Shown here piece after piece: positions 51,655 through 64,000 of a stretch of DNA of 64,000 bases; positions within the stretch are counted from its first letter, which is position 1, and each line of letters opens with the position of its first letter. Below the pieces are notes generated by a model that did no database searches, had not been told where the DNA came from, and saw only the letters and a program-made list of their open reading frames with translations. The DNA is taken from assembly GCA_948474755.1 (NCBI GenBank), contig CAOLHI010000560.1, forward strand, positions 434,001 through 498,000, read 5' to 3'. Both the position numbers and the translations under genes were made by a program. This stretch comes from Ctenosaura bakeri (lineage: Eukaryota; Chordata; Lepidosauria; Squamata; Iguanidae).

Positions 51655-53300
51655 TATTAGAAGTTGTTAGAGCTTCAGGTCAGCTGTTTTCTCTAGAAAG
51701 GACTGCCATTGGCAAAGTTGGTAGAAGGTATTTATTGACATTGCCTGAGCATCAAAGGCAAGCATCAGGCCAAAGGTAAACCTGATTATTTGAGGGGAGT
51801 TTAACCCCACCTTGAACTGTCTGGGTGACCTCACTCATATGCTGGAATTAATGGATTACGTTCCAGCTTATTTATCTCCCATCTAGTCTTGAACTGGCTT
51901 TGTGCTGCAGTCACTTAATGTCCTACTCAATGAGTGAACAACACACACGTGTGAACCAACCCATCATGTTCCTAATGGTTGCCTTGAAGGTACCCACAGC
52001 AAGCAATCTCCGTCTGTCTCATAGGATTTTAAATATTCACTGAGGGTTTTTCCCAGAAATATGGAGATTAGTAGAAAAGGGCTAATATGCTTAACAATCA
52101 CTTAAAAAGCTAAATTATCTAATTCAAGTGCATTTACATTAAAAAGGCAGCAAACAAGCTGATGTTAAATTGGCATTTAAAATTAAATTAGATTTCTACA
52201 CTAAAAGCTTTGCTAGAATGAAGATGAAAAATGTCATCCAGAGTTTTGTTCATACTCCCTATACTCCTTCTCCTTGTTTTGAGCTTAGGAATCAAGGAAA
52301 CCACTGTATGAATTTTTGAAAATCCCATTTCTCATCCACTCCACCCAAAAATCCTCCTTTGCTTTCTTTTCACTGTTCGTTGTAGTCCCATTGCCATAGC
52401 ATCCTCCCTTCTTTAGCTTACTGATTTCCACATGGGTCCTATCAACCATTCCAGGAGTAAGAGTTTCAAAATTCAGTTTCCAGGGAATGATGAAGAATCT
52501 GTAGTCAGTGTCCAGTATAGAAAACAGGATGATCATCTACTTGCAAAAAAAGGCCAGCTCCCAGTCACATAGGGATGGGGGGGGGCAATGAGGGCAGTTT
52601 GCCCCTGGCAGCAATGTTTTTGGGGTGTTCCAGCTCATAGCCACAACCCCATGCACTGTGGTCACACACCCCCACACCGCAGCCACGCCCCAACCTGCCC
52701 CCCTCCACGCACTGCAAGCTCTGCTGTGCCAGATCCCTTCCAAGCTGCCTTGGCTATCTTGTCATTTAAAATCTTTTAACCTTGAAATTAACTAAACTGT
52801 CATGCTGTAGTCATAAACAAAAACAAGCAAATTTATAGCTGTTTGAATTTATTAAAGAACCAGTTGGGAAATGTAAAATTTGTTTTAGAAGAGAGGAATG
52901 ATTATATTATATGTATGTATAATTGTTGAAAAGAAAGTCAGAAGCCACTCTTTCTTTTTGTTTATATTTCTTTTCATATCTTACTTTTCTTTCCCTTTTT
53001 TCAAAATATCTGTAATTTTAATCATATTTTGAAAAAACTCTTGACAAAACTTAATTTAAAACAAGGAAATGTAAAATTTGTTGGCTGTTTAGCATAATCT
53101 CTCATGTAATTATTAACCTTAGTTAATAACTTGATTCTGGAATTAATGCTGAAAGTTCAACTTAAGTCCATCAATTAAGGAAAAAATACATGTAAGTCTG
53201 TTATGGGGTTTTTGTTTGTTTGTTTGTTAGGAAAATTTCTAACTTGATTTTTAATTAACTAGTTCCTATCACTGGTCTTGCTCTATCATTGTATTGTGTT
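51655..53300. other. Intergenic, no gene
   Basis: AT-rich. A GC-rich island of G-run sequence is at 52560-52740, without gene signals; a TTTG repeat is at 53207-53229. Confidence 0.5.
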
Positions 53301-53405
53301 GCATTATGACTATTTATATCCCACCTTTCTTTCAACATGGGACCCAAGGCAGCTTACAATGGTGAGAGACTGCCTCTTCTCCCTCTGCTTCAGAACCTTC
53401 AAAGG
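53301..53405 (-). mobile_element. LINE 3' tail
   Basis: TTATATCCCACCTTTCTTTC and CCAAGGCAGCTTACAATGG are the reversed L2/CR1-group tail. Confidence 0.5.
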
Positions 53406-53420
53406 ATTTTTGGGCTAAAA

Positions 53421-53750
53421 TCTGGAACATTACTTTTTGGTTTGCAACTCTCAGAATCTCTCCCAGACAGCCTGATCACTGGCTATGGCCATTTCCGCAC
53501 TACACTGTAATAGTGCTGTTATTCCACTGTCAACATCTTATGGAATCCTGTGGTTTGCAGTTTAGGGAGGGGCATTTAGACTTCTCAGCCAGAGAGTTTT
53601 TTGGCTTCAGTAAACTACAAACACCAGAATGCCACAGGGTATTGAACGTGGAATAATAGCACTATAACAGTGTAATGCGGAAATGACCTGTATTAGCTAG
53701 GGAAGTCTTGGGGTTGTGGTTAAAAATCAAACAAGCTTTTCCAAGCTCTA
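53421..53750. mobile_element. Second MITE family, split by MITE T
   Basis: The left arm GGAACATTACTTTTTGG is at 53423 and the right arm AGCTTTTCCAAGCTCT at 53734-53749; MITE T lies between. Confidence 0.7.
53487..53698. mobile_element. Palindromic MITE copy T
   Basis: GGCCATTTCCGCACTACACT to ATGCGGAAATGACC, flanked by TAT and TGT. Confidence 0.85.
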
Positions 53751-53754
53751 ATGA

Positions 53755-55244
53755 GAATTTTTCATTGGCAATGGTTTTCAATGATCTTTTCAGTTCTTGT
53801 TGGTCCAGTTTTGCATTTTCTGGTCACTTATTCTTTTCTTATATTGTTATTGACAGAAATAATGTCTAAGAGGTTCCATTCTCTTTTGCAGAGGCACATA
53901 AAAGGTGGAAGATTAATCTTTCAATTTAAACTACAGCTTGAGGCATTTGCTAGATGCTTAAATGACTGTTGAGAGATAATTTATGATTCCCCTGGTTGGA
54001 CTCAAGGAAGAATTGAAATTCCCAGAATTTATGCTACTGTTGTAGGCAATCAATAGCTACATTTCTGATATATATTGCAGCAGGCATTTAGCAGACAGTT
54101 ATGCATGCAAAACAGCAACACACAGAACTTTGAAGTCATTTATTGCAAATTCTTTAAATGATTTTGTGTCAAGGTGTGCAGGTTATAAAATACCAAAGGC
54201 TTATCCCCTAGAGCATCTGGTACAGAACAGCAAATCTGCTTACTGAGAGATTGGCTTTGTATTGTGAATAAACTACCAGTCACTCTATCTTTGCACAAAG
54301 TGCTAGTGCAATTAAGATATTGGTAATTTATGATGGAAAGTAACTTTTGTTCTGATTTATTTCTCAGGAACTCAAAAGAAGATTGATTTGAACACAAGTC
54401 TCTTTCACGTGGCAGACAATGAAAGCCTATCTCTTGTACAGTTTCAATAGCTTAACTCTCAGATAGGTTGTTTTAGCATAAAATTGGTTTAAGAAAATAT
54501 CCAATTTGTATCCATGTATGCTATTAGTTCCCTGTAACCACTTACTGTATACACATCATCATCATTCTTGCAAATTTTATAATATTACAATAATATTCAT
54601 AGTACTGTGCTAAGGTTCTGCTATTTTCACTAGTGGGCCAATTCAAGCTGTTGCTTTTCTTACACACTCCCTTGTGGATTTGTTGAAAAAGAAAACTGGG
54701 GAAAGCTTGCAAAGCAATCTGTGCATCAGGATGGTCATTTAGGCATCACCAAAAAGAAGGAAATGCACCCCCACCCCCCAAAAAAATTACCAAGGAGAAC
54801 ACAGATTTGCATGTCTTTATCTAATAGAGATATACAATTTTGGCCACAGTTACTATGATTTAAATAAGAATACAATGTATTTCATGGGGGAGGAGAGAGT
54901 AGGACAAGATATCTTCTCTACCTGCCTGCTCAGTCTTCTCTTAATGTGCTAGTTCTTGATGGACAACTCAAAGATCTCCATTCTGGCTGAAATCTGGTTG
55001 GTTACTACTACCAGCTAGAGTAAACCTGTTGAATCACTTGCTAAATGGTGAGCCCACAGAAAGGTAAATTCAAGAGTTTTAATGGCTCTACTCTAATTGG
55101 ATCCAGCAACAGGATTTGGGCCTCTGTCTTCTTATGAAAACTACATTATGAACATGAATGATTTTCAAGACACAGCTGTTTTATTTTGTTGCAGCATAAA
55201 GTGATATAAAGAAATCCTCTAGCACCCTTGCAACTGACGAAAAG
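53755..55244. other. Intergenic, no gene
   Basis: AT-rich; no feature recognised. Confidence 0.5.
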
Positions 55245-55364
55245 GGCCTTTCCGCCCTACACTGTTATAGAGCTCCTTGGCCTCCGTAAATTACAAACTC
55301 CAGAATTCCACAGGATGTTGAAAGTGGAGTAATAGCCCTATAACAGTGTAGTGCGGAACTGGCC
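55245..55364. mobile_element. Palindromic MITE copy U (internal deletion)
   Basis: 120-base copy missing most of its left arm and centre; ends GGCCTTTCCGCCCTACACTG and GTGCGGAACTGGCC. Confidence 0.8.
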
Positions 55365-55367
55365 TAA

Positions 55368-55569
55368 GGCCATTTCCATATTACACTGTTATAGGGCTAT
55401 TATTCTACTTTCAACATCCTGTGGAATTCTGGGATTTGTAGTTCACTGACACCAAAGAGCTCATGGTCTGAGAATTCTAAATGCCCCTCTCTAAACTGCA
55501 AACCCCAGGATTCCATAGGATGTTGAAAGTGGAATAATAACACTATAACAGTATAGTGTGGAAATGGCC
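55368..55569. mobile_element. Palindromic MITE copy V
   Basis: Full-centre copy with perfect TAA target duplications (55365-55367, 55570-55572), starting 4 bases after copy U. Confidence 0.9.
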
Positions 55570-55572
55570 TAA

Positions 55573-56397
55573 GAAACCATAAACTGTAGAGCAGGGTGAT
55601 TCACAGGCGACCTGTACTAGGAATTCTAACAATAACTTTGCCAGCATGTGCCCTCATGTGCCCTGATGTAAAACCACAAGTTAAAATATGTTAAAAATCA
55701 GAAGTCTACAAATTACTTGTCTGTTTAAATGACAAGGATCAAAGAAAGAACTATTTGTCTGTATAACAAACAGAACTGAAGCCTGTTCTGGCTACTGAAC
55801 CAGCCAAAAATCAAAATATAGACAAACCATTCCCTTACAAAAGTAGAACAGGACAATTATGCTGATTCTTGGCAGAGTAGATATCTGGAATCATGTAGGA
55901 ATGGCTCATAAATAAATAGCTAAATGAACACCATATTTGGATGATTTCTCAAATTCTCAACTCATTGAGTGAGGGAAATGTAAACAGCTCGTGTAAAATC
56001 TCTACAAAAACTGAGAAAAGGCTAAAGGAAGGGGCCAGCCTGGCTAGTACAGCTGAGCCAGAAGAAGCTACATGGCTGATTGTAACATTCAAATGGCTGA
56101 GACCATTTTATTTACCATCACCAGATAGAATACTGGTATAACAGGCAAAGTTTACTCTCTGTAACAATCACTATACCGAATGAATGTAATGTGTGTGAAT
56201 GTACTACAAATACTGCAATGTGTTGGATGTGCTATAATGTATTTGTCTGTATGAGATGTGCCAGTTTCCCCAACAGATGCAAGTATGATATAATCTGATA
56301 TTCCTTATCACTGCAATGAATACTATATACCTACGAAGTTTGAGATGTTTTCCTTGTAAGAAATATGCACATAATATGTTAAGAATAATGAGTACTA
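55573..56397. other. Intergenic, no gene
   Basis: AT-rich; nothing recognised. Confidence 0.5.
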
Positions 56398-56592
56398 TAT
56401 AATGGTCTGAATGTTGCACTAGCACTCTGGGAGACCAGGGTTCAAATCTCCACTCTGCCATTGAAACCTGCTGGATGAAATTGTTCAAGGCACACTCTCT
56501 TAGCCCCAGAGGAAGGCAATGGCAAACTTCTTCTGACAGGGTTGCCTTAGGGTTACCATAAGTCAGAACGACTTGAGGGCACTGGACAGCAA
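56398..56592 (+). mobile_element. tRNA-derived SINE, head truncated
   Basis: GGGTTCAAATCTCCACTC B-box region, then GGGTTACCATAAGTCAGAAC tail. Confidence 0.8.
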
Positions 56593-56611
56593 ATACTTAT
56601 AAAATATAACA

Positions 56612-57057
56612 CAGTTCTCCCTCCACATTTGCGGGTTTGATTATTCACGGTGCCAGCTTGCATTCTCCCCCTCCCATTCCCTGCCCAATGGGTGCACTCT
56701 CTTGCCTGCCACTGCGATGGATGGGAAAGTGAAGGAGAAGAAAGATCTTTCCCTGCCCACCCCCTCCTGCCCTGCAGGTGGGGGCAGCGAGAGAGCCAAA
56801 GGGGGAAGATCTTTCCCCACCAGTTCTTTCCTGCACTGCCCCCACTGATGCAATTGTACAGATGGAGGAGTGAGAAAGCAAGCGGGGAAGATCTTTCCCT
56901 GCCCCTGCTCTCCTGCACTGTAGGGGGGAGGCTGAGCGATCTGAAAGATCTTCCCCAACACTCTCCTGCACAGCTGCCCACAATTATTCATGTTTTTTTT
57001 TTTTACTTTCGCACAGGTTCTGTTTCCCTATCCCCCACAAATGTGGAGGGTCTACTG
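56612..57057. mobile_element. Tigger/mariner-like non-autonomous element with internal minisatellite
   Basis: Ends CAGTTCTCCCTCCACATTTG and (reversed) CAGTAGACCCTCCACATTTG; TA follows the right end. The GC-rich middle (56740-56970) repeats AAGATCTTTCCC about every 70-90 bases. Long open frames in three frames come from this repeat. Confidence 0.65.
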
Positions 57058-57224
57058 TATATAGAAGGAAGGTGAGTAAACCCTGGAAAGTCTACAATAA
57101 GAGATATAAGCCTAGATTGAGAAATGACTATGAATAAGAAATGTCTGGTGATCCTCCCCAAGCAGTGTGTAACTATATATACTCTTCTACTTTCTAAATA
57201 ACCCAAAAAATTATAAAGCCACTT

Positions 57225-57285
57225 GCTTATTCTCCTATCATAACAAATTTGGGGAAAAGGTGGGATATAAACAAAGAGATTTTTA
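57225..57285 (+). mobile_element. LINE 3' tail
   Basis: GGGGAAAAGGTGGGATATAA matches the L2/CR1-group tail. Confidence 0.45.
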
Positions 57286-57289
57286 AGGG

Positions 57290-58018
57290 TAATGTTAATG
57301 ATTATTTGCCTACCAGATAGTATTATAGTTTACAATCTTGGGAGTTTAGGTGACTGAGAAGACCAACTCTAGACACAGATTGACAGACACAAAGCAAAGA
57401 ACCTGGAGTCTCTCAACTAAGATGTTAGGTAGCAGAACTGTGCTTGTTTCACACACATAGCCCCAAATCTGTTTCTGCAACAGCCCAAGGCCCATTCCCC
57501 ATCCCCAGTTTTTTTACTCAAAAATAGCAAATTGCCTACTTTAGTGGACATGATTAGTGATTTTGCCCAATTTTGAGGGAAGACAATCTCTCAGCTTCAG
57601 AAAGGCCTTTTTCCAAACTAGGTGTGACCACATGGTCACATCCAATTTTTAAAACAAACCTCTACGGAGATACATCAGGTCACAAAGAGAGACCAAAGCA
57701 GGACAAAATGGTAATTGTATCTCCCTAGAAAGTGTAATTAGCCATTTTGTAGAACTTGGGGTCCCACAATTGGAGGGGGCGTTAGGGTAGCCATCCTAGG
57801 TCTCAGGGGACAAATACATGACCCAGACCTCTAGAAGTTTCCATCCCTTATGTAGAGCATCAGTTGGAAAAGAAACATGAGAACTGGAATATGAGTGGAG
57901 AAACTGCAATGTCCAGCTTGCACTCCTTAAGAAGAATGAAGCTGTCTAGAAGATTTTCCAATAGATAGTAAACAATTACAGTGCTGTGATTCCTCTTTAA
58001 TGTCATGGCAACATCCTT
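57290..58018. other. Intergenic, no gene
   Basis: Nothing recognised. Confidence 0.45.
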
Positions 58019-58380
58019 TGGCAGGAGTTCTCAACCTGGGGACCACTGGGGGTCAAGAGAGTCCCCACAGGGCATCCACAAAGCCCTGCAGCAGGACACC
58101 AGTGGCAGCAACAGGGACACAACAGTGGAAGGGTGTAGGTGCTGAAACTGCTCCCTCCATTCGCAAATGAGGGAGTAGTTTGACCACACGCACACATCTG
58201 CTGCCTTTCATCAGGAACATGGCAGCAGGGAGTGAGGGTGCCAAGGGACACTGCAGGAGGTGTGTATGCACATCCAAACTGCTCCCTTGTTTGCAAACAA
58301 GGGAGCAGTTTTGTTAGGAAAATGGCAGGAAGGGGTGCAGGTGCTGAGGGACACTCCAGGAGACATGTTATCCAGAAGAA
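58019..58380. mobile_element. Probable hAT-derived fragment with two repeated hairpins
   Basis: It begins AGTTCTCAACCTGGGGACC, like hAT/Charlie ends. Two related units carry hairpins around CTCCCTCCATTCGC (about 58146-58182) and CTCCCTTGTTTGCAAACAAG (about 58276-58310). Confidence 0.45.
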
Positions 58381-58384
58381 AGGT

Positions 58385-59889
58385 AAGACAACCATAACAG
58401 TTATATTCTTTTTATTTTAAAATAAAAAGACAGGTACAGTGTTTTAATGGATTTATTGACAGGATTATTCAAATAAACATTTTGATGGAAAGATTCCCTG
58501 AATTAATTAGGCGGAAGAGCTCTCGATTATTTAGAAAATGTATGCCATGTCTTCTGATAAAACACTCATGATAAATGAGGATACACACAGCCCAAAACCA
58601 CAGTCCAGTAGTCATTAGTTCCTCATGCAGTGAATGGAGCAATGGAAAGGGTAGGAAATCTGTTGCCCTTGAGGTATGTCAGACTACAGTTCACACAACG
58701 CCTTCCAATGGTTATGGCTGATGAAAATTGTAGTTCATACCACCCCAGCGCAAGCAGCAGCTGGAGTCAAATTTTCTTTCTTCAGGGAGGAGGGAAGTAA
58801 ACAGAAAGAGTCAGAAAATGACCATAAGTCTTAAATAAGAGAAAGCCATGCTTTCTGTATAATCATAGAAAAGTTTATAAGCTGTTGGTGGTTTCAAGTC
58901 AAGTTAAATGTGTAGAAAAACTTTCTGACCATATTCTAAAGCACTGTGATACATTCCGCTGATAAAGTATACCAGCTAGAACACCAGAGTAGGATACATA
59001 AAACAAGTGTGATGTGCATACTTTGGAGATAATGCTTGCTACATATTGGTGATTCAGTACAATTGCCATAGCCTTTTGTTGTCCAATTGCTGCCACAACA
59101 TGGTTTTGTAGCATTCTCTTTCAGCCTGGTTTGACTGCCTGGCATCCAGTGTATTCTACGCATCCATATCAGAGTCTGCTCTGTGCTGTGTCTATCTAAA
59201 TAAACTGTCTGTTTAGTCTGCTAACAGACTCCATTCATGATCCTTCAAGAATTAATTTTTCTCCCCTTGAAGCTTGCTGCAGCTGGTGTACCACTGACTG
59301 ATGGATGGGACCTGGTTAGTCACTGATTCTATCATACTAGATTTATGTGGGATATTTCAATGGCTACTTGGCTGTATGTTATTTATCTTTCTCTTTATTT
59401 TATTGTGTCTCTGCAGTTTTCAGCATGTGGTGATTTACAATTACGAACAAATGTAAGAACTGTAAAGAGTATTTTCTTCTTCCCTTTTTTTTTTTAAGAC
59501 TACATGAAGCATGAAGTTAGTACATACCTAAATAATGCACAATAGAGTAGCTTTCCCCAAGCTGCTATCTTCCAGATCTGCTGGACATCAAAATGTGGGT
59601 ATGTCATCCTTCCAAACTTTCATCAGTAGGAGAATGTAATGTTGTCAGAATGGTCTCCTAGCAACAGCTGCATGTTTAGTTTGGACATTCTCTGTCAGTT
59701 GTTGGGTAGCCTAGTTAAGATTAGAGCAGGTGAAGTTTGCTGAAGTCAAAGTTATTCTGAAATCTTAATTGATTCTCAAAGATGGTTTCATTTGTCTCTT
59801 GTTTGGGAAATAGGACAGCAGGAATTAAAGAAGAACATTAGAATTATAGGGAGTAGAGAGTTGGAACAGAAGATCCTAAAATAGACCCC
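58385..59889. other. Intergenic, no gene
   Basis: A DNA-element remnant is at about 58660-58745. No coding signal. Confidence 0.45.
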
Positions 59890-60200
59890 ATGAGTGTTAA
59901 TAGAGGAGGGAGAGGGCTTGTTTTCTGCTGCTCCAGAGACCAGGACAAGGAGCAATGGATTCAAGCTGCAGGAAAGGAGATTCCACCTGAACCTCAGGAA
60001 GAACTTCCTGACAGTCAGGGCTGTCCGGCAGTGGAATCTGCTGCCTTGGAGTGTAGTGGAGTCTCCTTCCTTGGAGGTTTTTAAGCAGAGGCTTGATGGC
60101 CATCTGTCGGGAGTGCTTTGAGGGTGTTCCTGCATGGCAGGGGGTTGGACTGGATGGCCTCTGTGGTCTCTTCCAACTCTACATTTCTATGATTCTATGA
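59890..60200 (+). mobile_element. CR1 LINE 3' end
   Basis: Reads EGEGLFSAAPETRTRSNGF and SLEVFKQRLDGHL (open 59894-60121), then the CR1 3' end with CTTCCAACTCTACATTTCTA and repeats of TGATTCTA. Little decayed. Confidence 0.9.
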
Positions 60201-60204
60201 TTCT

Positions 60205-60704
60205 ATGAATGGGCTGGTGAAAGCATGTTGAGGTAAGTGAATGGAGTAATTTCTCTGTTCACTTGTCCAGAAGGATAAATTGCTTTGTCCTGCCCCATCC
60301 TACTCCTCGCAATAGAGAGTGTGTAGAACATTCCCTCCACCAAAGTCAAATGGAGCAAAAAGGTACAGGTAGGCTCCCTGCTCCAGCCATTTAGGGGTTG
60401 CAACGTAGAGCTTAATTGCAATATTACTAGTAAGCTATAGGTAGTGATGCATCCAGCCTGAAATAGTTACTTTTGTTCTGGACAGTTCCTTAGTTATATA
60501 AACCTGTTCTTCAATAGAGGTGCAGTGGTCTGGCTTCTCTGTGAAATAACTTGTGTGGAGACAACAGACAAGGCCTTGCTTTTCTTTTAACAGACTAGAA
60601 TGGCAGCTTTCCCCCTAGTCTGTCAAAGCACCTTGCCACTTTATGCACAGTTCTGGCCTTCCCTAGAAACACCACCTTTGTGTAAAGCCTTTCTGTTGTT
60701 AATT

Positions 60705-60768
<64 letters not shown>

Positions 60769-63700
60769 GAGCTTTCCTCTTTGCCAAAGGCTATGTTCCC
60801 AAATCTAGGCCTCTCTTTTGGCCTGATTTAACAGCGGGTTGATTTCTCTTCTGCCACTTCTCTAGACTTTACCTGAGAAAACACCCCTGTCATTCAACTC
60901 CCACAGACGGAATGAGAACTCCTTTGACTGAAGGATTCGCTCTTTGCCTTTGATCCCTGGAAGTCTGACTCTTCTGGAAAAACTCTCTCAACCAAACCTG
61001 TGTGCCTTCTATAAATACATTTTCACTCAGTCCTCCACCCCTCCTTCTCACCAAAGGGCTGGGTTTTCCTTAGGAGCGGCCATCCCAGTTGCCTAACAAC
61101 CTGTTGCTGGGTGGTTCTTCTACTACTCAGGATACCATCCCCTCCATATCCTGTCACAACTTGAGAGGGGGTATGATGCATTCCCTATCCAGACTGGCCC
61201 TACAATGCCAATCCTTGAGCTCCAACCACTCACTTTGCCCTTTTAACCTTAGTATCCCTCCCTGGATCTGGTGGTCAGGCCTCTGGGTGGCCACTGTACT
61301 GGACAAGTGGATGTGTAGGTCACGGAGTTCAACATTTTAAAGTATGACCTTTCTTCCTGGTTGTAATAATTAAAATATTCAGACAGAAATAAGAACAGCA
61401 AAGATAACAGATAAAATAAACACCAAGCCTTATGCTGTTTTGACATTGTACCAACTCAATTTTGAACAAAGGATGTTTCTTCCTGAACTATTTCCACCCT
61501 TTCAGCTCCTGAAATTGCTATTCAGATCTGTTCCCTTCTTAACTAGTCCAATCCAACTTTTTTCAAGAGTTGATCGTGTTCTATATTCCCCCGTCCCTAT
61601 TTTCTAACTAGCCCTATTTCTATTTCTAACTGGTTCTACCTCTATATACCTCTATATACTCTATTATATTATTTCACCCATAGCGGCCCCTCGTTCCAAA
61701 GGTTATGACTGGCTGGCCTTCTCAGGCTTGGTCAGCTACTCACTTTACATGGGAGCAGGACAGTTCCTCCCGTCTCCACCTGAGGGAATGGAGTGCTGTC
61801 TCCATCAACCTGAAAAGGAGGGCGAAGGTGCTCTGTGAAGCAGCAGCAGATTCCTACAAAGATCTATGAATCATCAGGGACCTTGGTGGGACCCTCTAGT
61901 CTCTTTTTGGGAAGTCACCCCTGATGCTCCAAAAATGAATAGAGAAATCAGGCTGTTCAACTGCACAGTAAGAAAATGCTCTCATGAGTGTTTCGCTCTC
62001 CCTTTTTGTTTTTTGTTTCCCCCCTTGCTCCATTTCCCTCTGTTATTTCCATTCTTATTTCTGTCTGTTTCTTCCCACGGTCTGTTGTCCCCTGCTCTTT
62101 TTCATTTCATTTCTTTCTCTATTTGTGTCCACCACTACTTCTTCTGATTTTTGACGGAGAGAGAGGAAGAGAGCCCAATAAGAGAGAGCAAAGAGAAAGA
62201 GAATGGGGGGCTGTGCCTACATCTATGCATCTAGGTATTACCTCTTTACTTATTCTGGGCTGTAGTCCCATTAACTGTATCATTTGTTTTGGATTGGTTT
62301 GATTCTGCACAATTGCACAAAATGCAATTTTATATTAGATTATGTAAAATATTGCTTACAAATACTTAAACAAATAAGCTAATAGACTCCCCTCCACAAG
62401 GTGTCTCCATGCCATAGTACACAGTCAGGATGGTACAGCAATTTTACTGCAAATCTGAAAAATCTGTGAAAATTAGGCTTGTGAAAACAGGAAGACAAAA
62501 TGGAGAACATGAAAGTAAAGCATTAAATTGGGCAGCAGTGGTATCACTCAAATTTTCTATTATAACTCTGATGTTCCATTTGCTGTTTAGTCACAACCTT
62601 GTACTGTAGAGCATAAAACAAAGGTTAAAATAGAAAGCAATAATTGCATACTCTCTAGCATTTCACAGATGAAAACAGGGACACATGCATCCAAGCAACA
62701 TGAGAATGCAGTCAAGATGGCAAAAGTTATTACTGAGGACAAACACAGAAGCTAGGAGAGGCTGCCACAATTTGCTTTTGCCTGATCCTACCAGAATGAT
62801 CCAGATTCTACTTCTTTTGCTTTTTTCTCTCTCCCTTCTGCTAAGTGAGTGCAAACTACTTTTGTACTTTAAATTCAGTGTGCAGCAACTGAAGGAAGCT
62901 GAAGACAAAAGAGGAAAGTGGGACGAGGAGAAAGAAACTGGAAAATGTTAAAAGCATTTGCGGCTGAAGCTGGATGCTGAAAGCCAAGAACACAGAGCTA
63001 GATGCTGAAAGAGTCTTGAAGCAAGAAGTTCAACATAGGAGGCTGTTGCCAAGAATCTAAGCATGGCAACATGGAACTAAGAAAACAGAAGACTTGACAT
63101 GGAGGTAAGGTGTTCAATACGGCAGGACAAGGGTGGACGCTTGTAGTGCAAAACTGGAAGTCATAAACTGGATCCAAAGAGTGAAAGCTGGAAATCAGAA
63201 ATTAGTGTGAAGGCAGATGTCTGAAATTAAGACAGAGGTTGGAGATAATATTGGAAGCATATTTAAGTTAGATGCAAGGGTACAAAAATATGAACCTGGG
63301 AACATGAAAGCAGGGAAAGGAAGAGGAAGGCAAGCTGGACAGAGTGTGACACCTGGTAACTGAAGCTTAGAAAGCAAGAGTGCAAAGTCTGAGGACAATG
63401 TCTGGAAGCAAAGGGTGAAATGGTCGAGAGCTGGTTTGCTAGGGTTAGGCAAGTGTCAAAGCGACATCTGTCCTTGTGATGTCACAGTAGGAGGGCCTCA
63501 GAGATGACACTAGGCATGATAAATTAAGTGTCAAACACAATTGTTCCAAGCTTGTCATTCAAATAAAACTCACAATATATAACAAATAAGAAAATAGTTG
63601 TCTAGTTGGAAATAAAATTGCTGCACTGGAGATGATGATAACAACAACAAGGGTGAAGAGTATGCAGCAGCTAGGCCAAAGCAGCTTGCAGTAGTAGGAG

Positions 63701-64000
63701 CCAGCAGCTGATGGGGGGGGGCATTTCCATTTCAAGGCAGTTTTCTTGCCCTGAAATTCCTCCTGCAGCCTGGAGATCTGGAGAAGAGACGCCAGGCTCT
63801 AAGATCTGGAAACCCAACTTTTTGATCAGGAGTCTAGATTCTTGGTCCCTCAAGCCAAAAGCAGGCACAGAGGCTGGAAGCAATATTCAAAAATGATGGC
63901 ACTGGAGGATATTATTAGTAATCCAAGAGCATGGCACTGAATGACTGAGTTTGGAAACAAACTGCATGTATCTTAAGTCAACAACATGGATCCTGAGAAT
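60205..64000. other. Intergenic, no gene
   Basis: Single-copy-like sequence. Pyrimidine-rich stretches are near 61.5-62.1 kb. No cyclin A1 (the expected next gene in mammals) or other exon recognised. Confidence 0.45.
60709..60762 (+). repeat. Compound (CT)n(CA)n microsatellite
   Basis: About 14 CT units run directly into about 13 CA units. Confidence 0.95.

Noticed and set aside
52537..52779. GC-rich stretch as a promoter island
   Set aside because: It is short, with G and C runs and few CpGs, and no exon or conserved element was seen nearby.
56550..57075. Four overlapping open frames of 110-142 codons
   Set aside because: They come from a GC-rich tandem repeat inside a DNA transposon and occur in several frames at once.
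37715..64000. Cyclin A1 (CCNA1), expected next to SPART in mammals
   Set aside because: No cyclin-box exon was found on either strand; the gene, if kept, lies further right.

Overview
The window is about 64 kb of vertebrate nuclear DNA, most likely from a squamate reptile (lizard). The evidence is the pairing of SPART (spartin) with CCDC169 on one strand, as on human chromosome 13, together with the repeats: CR1 and L2-type LINEs, an RTE/BovB-type LINE, 5S-rRNA-derived and tRNA-derived SINEs, a hAT element, and about 20 copies of one palindromic MITE family. No bacterial-type feature, CRISPR array or functional RNA gene was seen.

Layout: both genes are on the minus strand, so they read right to left. 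Positions 1-7638 hold intron and downstream sequence of CCDC169, with decayed repeats and a complete non-autonomous hAT element. Three CCDC169 exons lie at 7639-12240, and the first sits in a CpG island at 12.1-12.5 kb. The CpG island lies in a cluster of palindromic MITEs nested with SINE and LINE pieces (11.3-13.24 kb). Positions 13.3-18.2 kb are intergenic (an old L2 copy, SINEs, a decayed element). SPART occupies 19.2-32.9 kb with eight coding exons encoding about 622 residues. Intron 1 (33-37 kb) carries more MITEs and SINEs, and the SPART CpG-island promoter is at 37.15-37.52 kb. From 37.7 kb to the end no gene was recognised. That part holds CR1, L2, RTE, two LTR-like units, SINEs and MITEs in long stretches of plain AT-rich sequence.

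How the pieces relate: SPART is a MIT-domain and senescence-domain protein acting on ESCRT, E3 ligases, endosomes and lipid droplets. CCDC169 is a coiled-coil protein of unknown function. Each gene has its own CpG-island promoter with a CACGTG element and a CTCF-like motif. Both promoters are bracketed by near-perfect palindromic MITE copies that still hold their CpGs, while many distant copies have lost them. The most interesting points are this MITE family (three-base target duplications shown by nested insertions, one copy carrying captured flanking DNA), a SPART exon that repeats a peptide of the exon before it, a possible alternative last exon of SPART, and a one-base phase clash in CCDC169.
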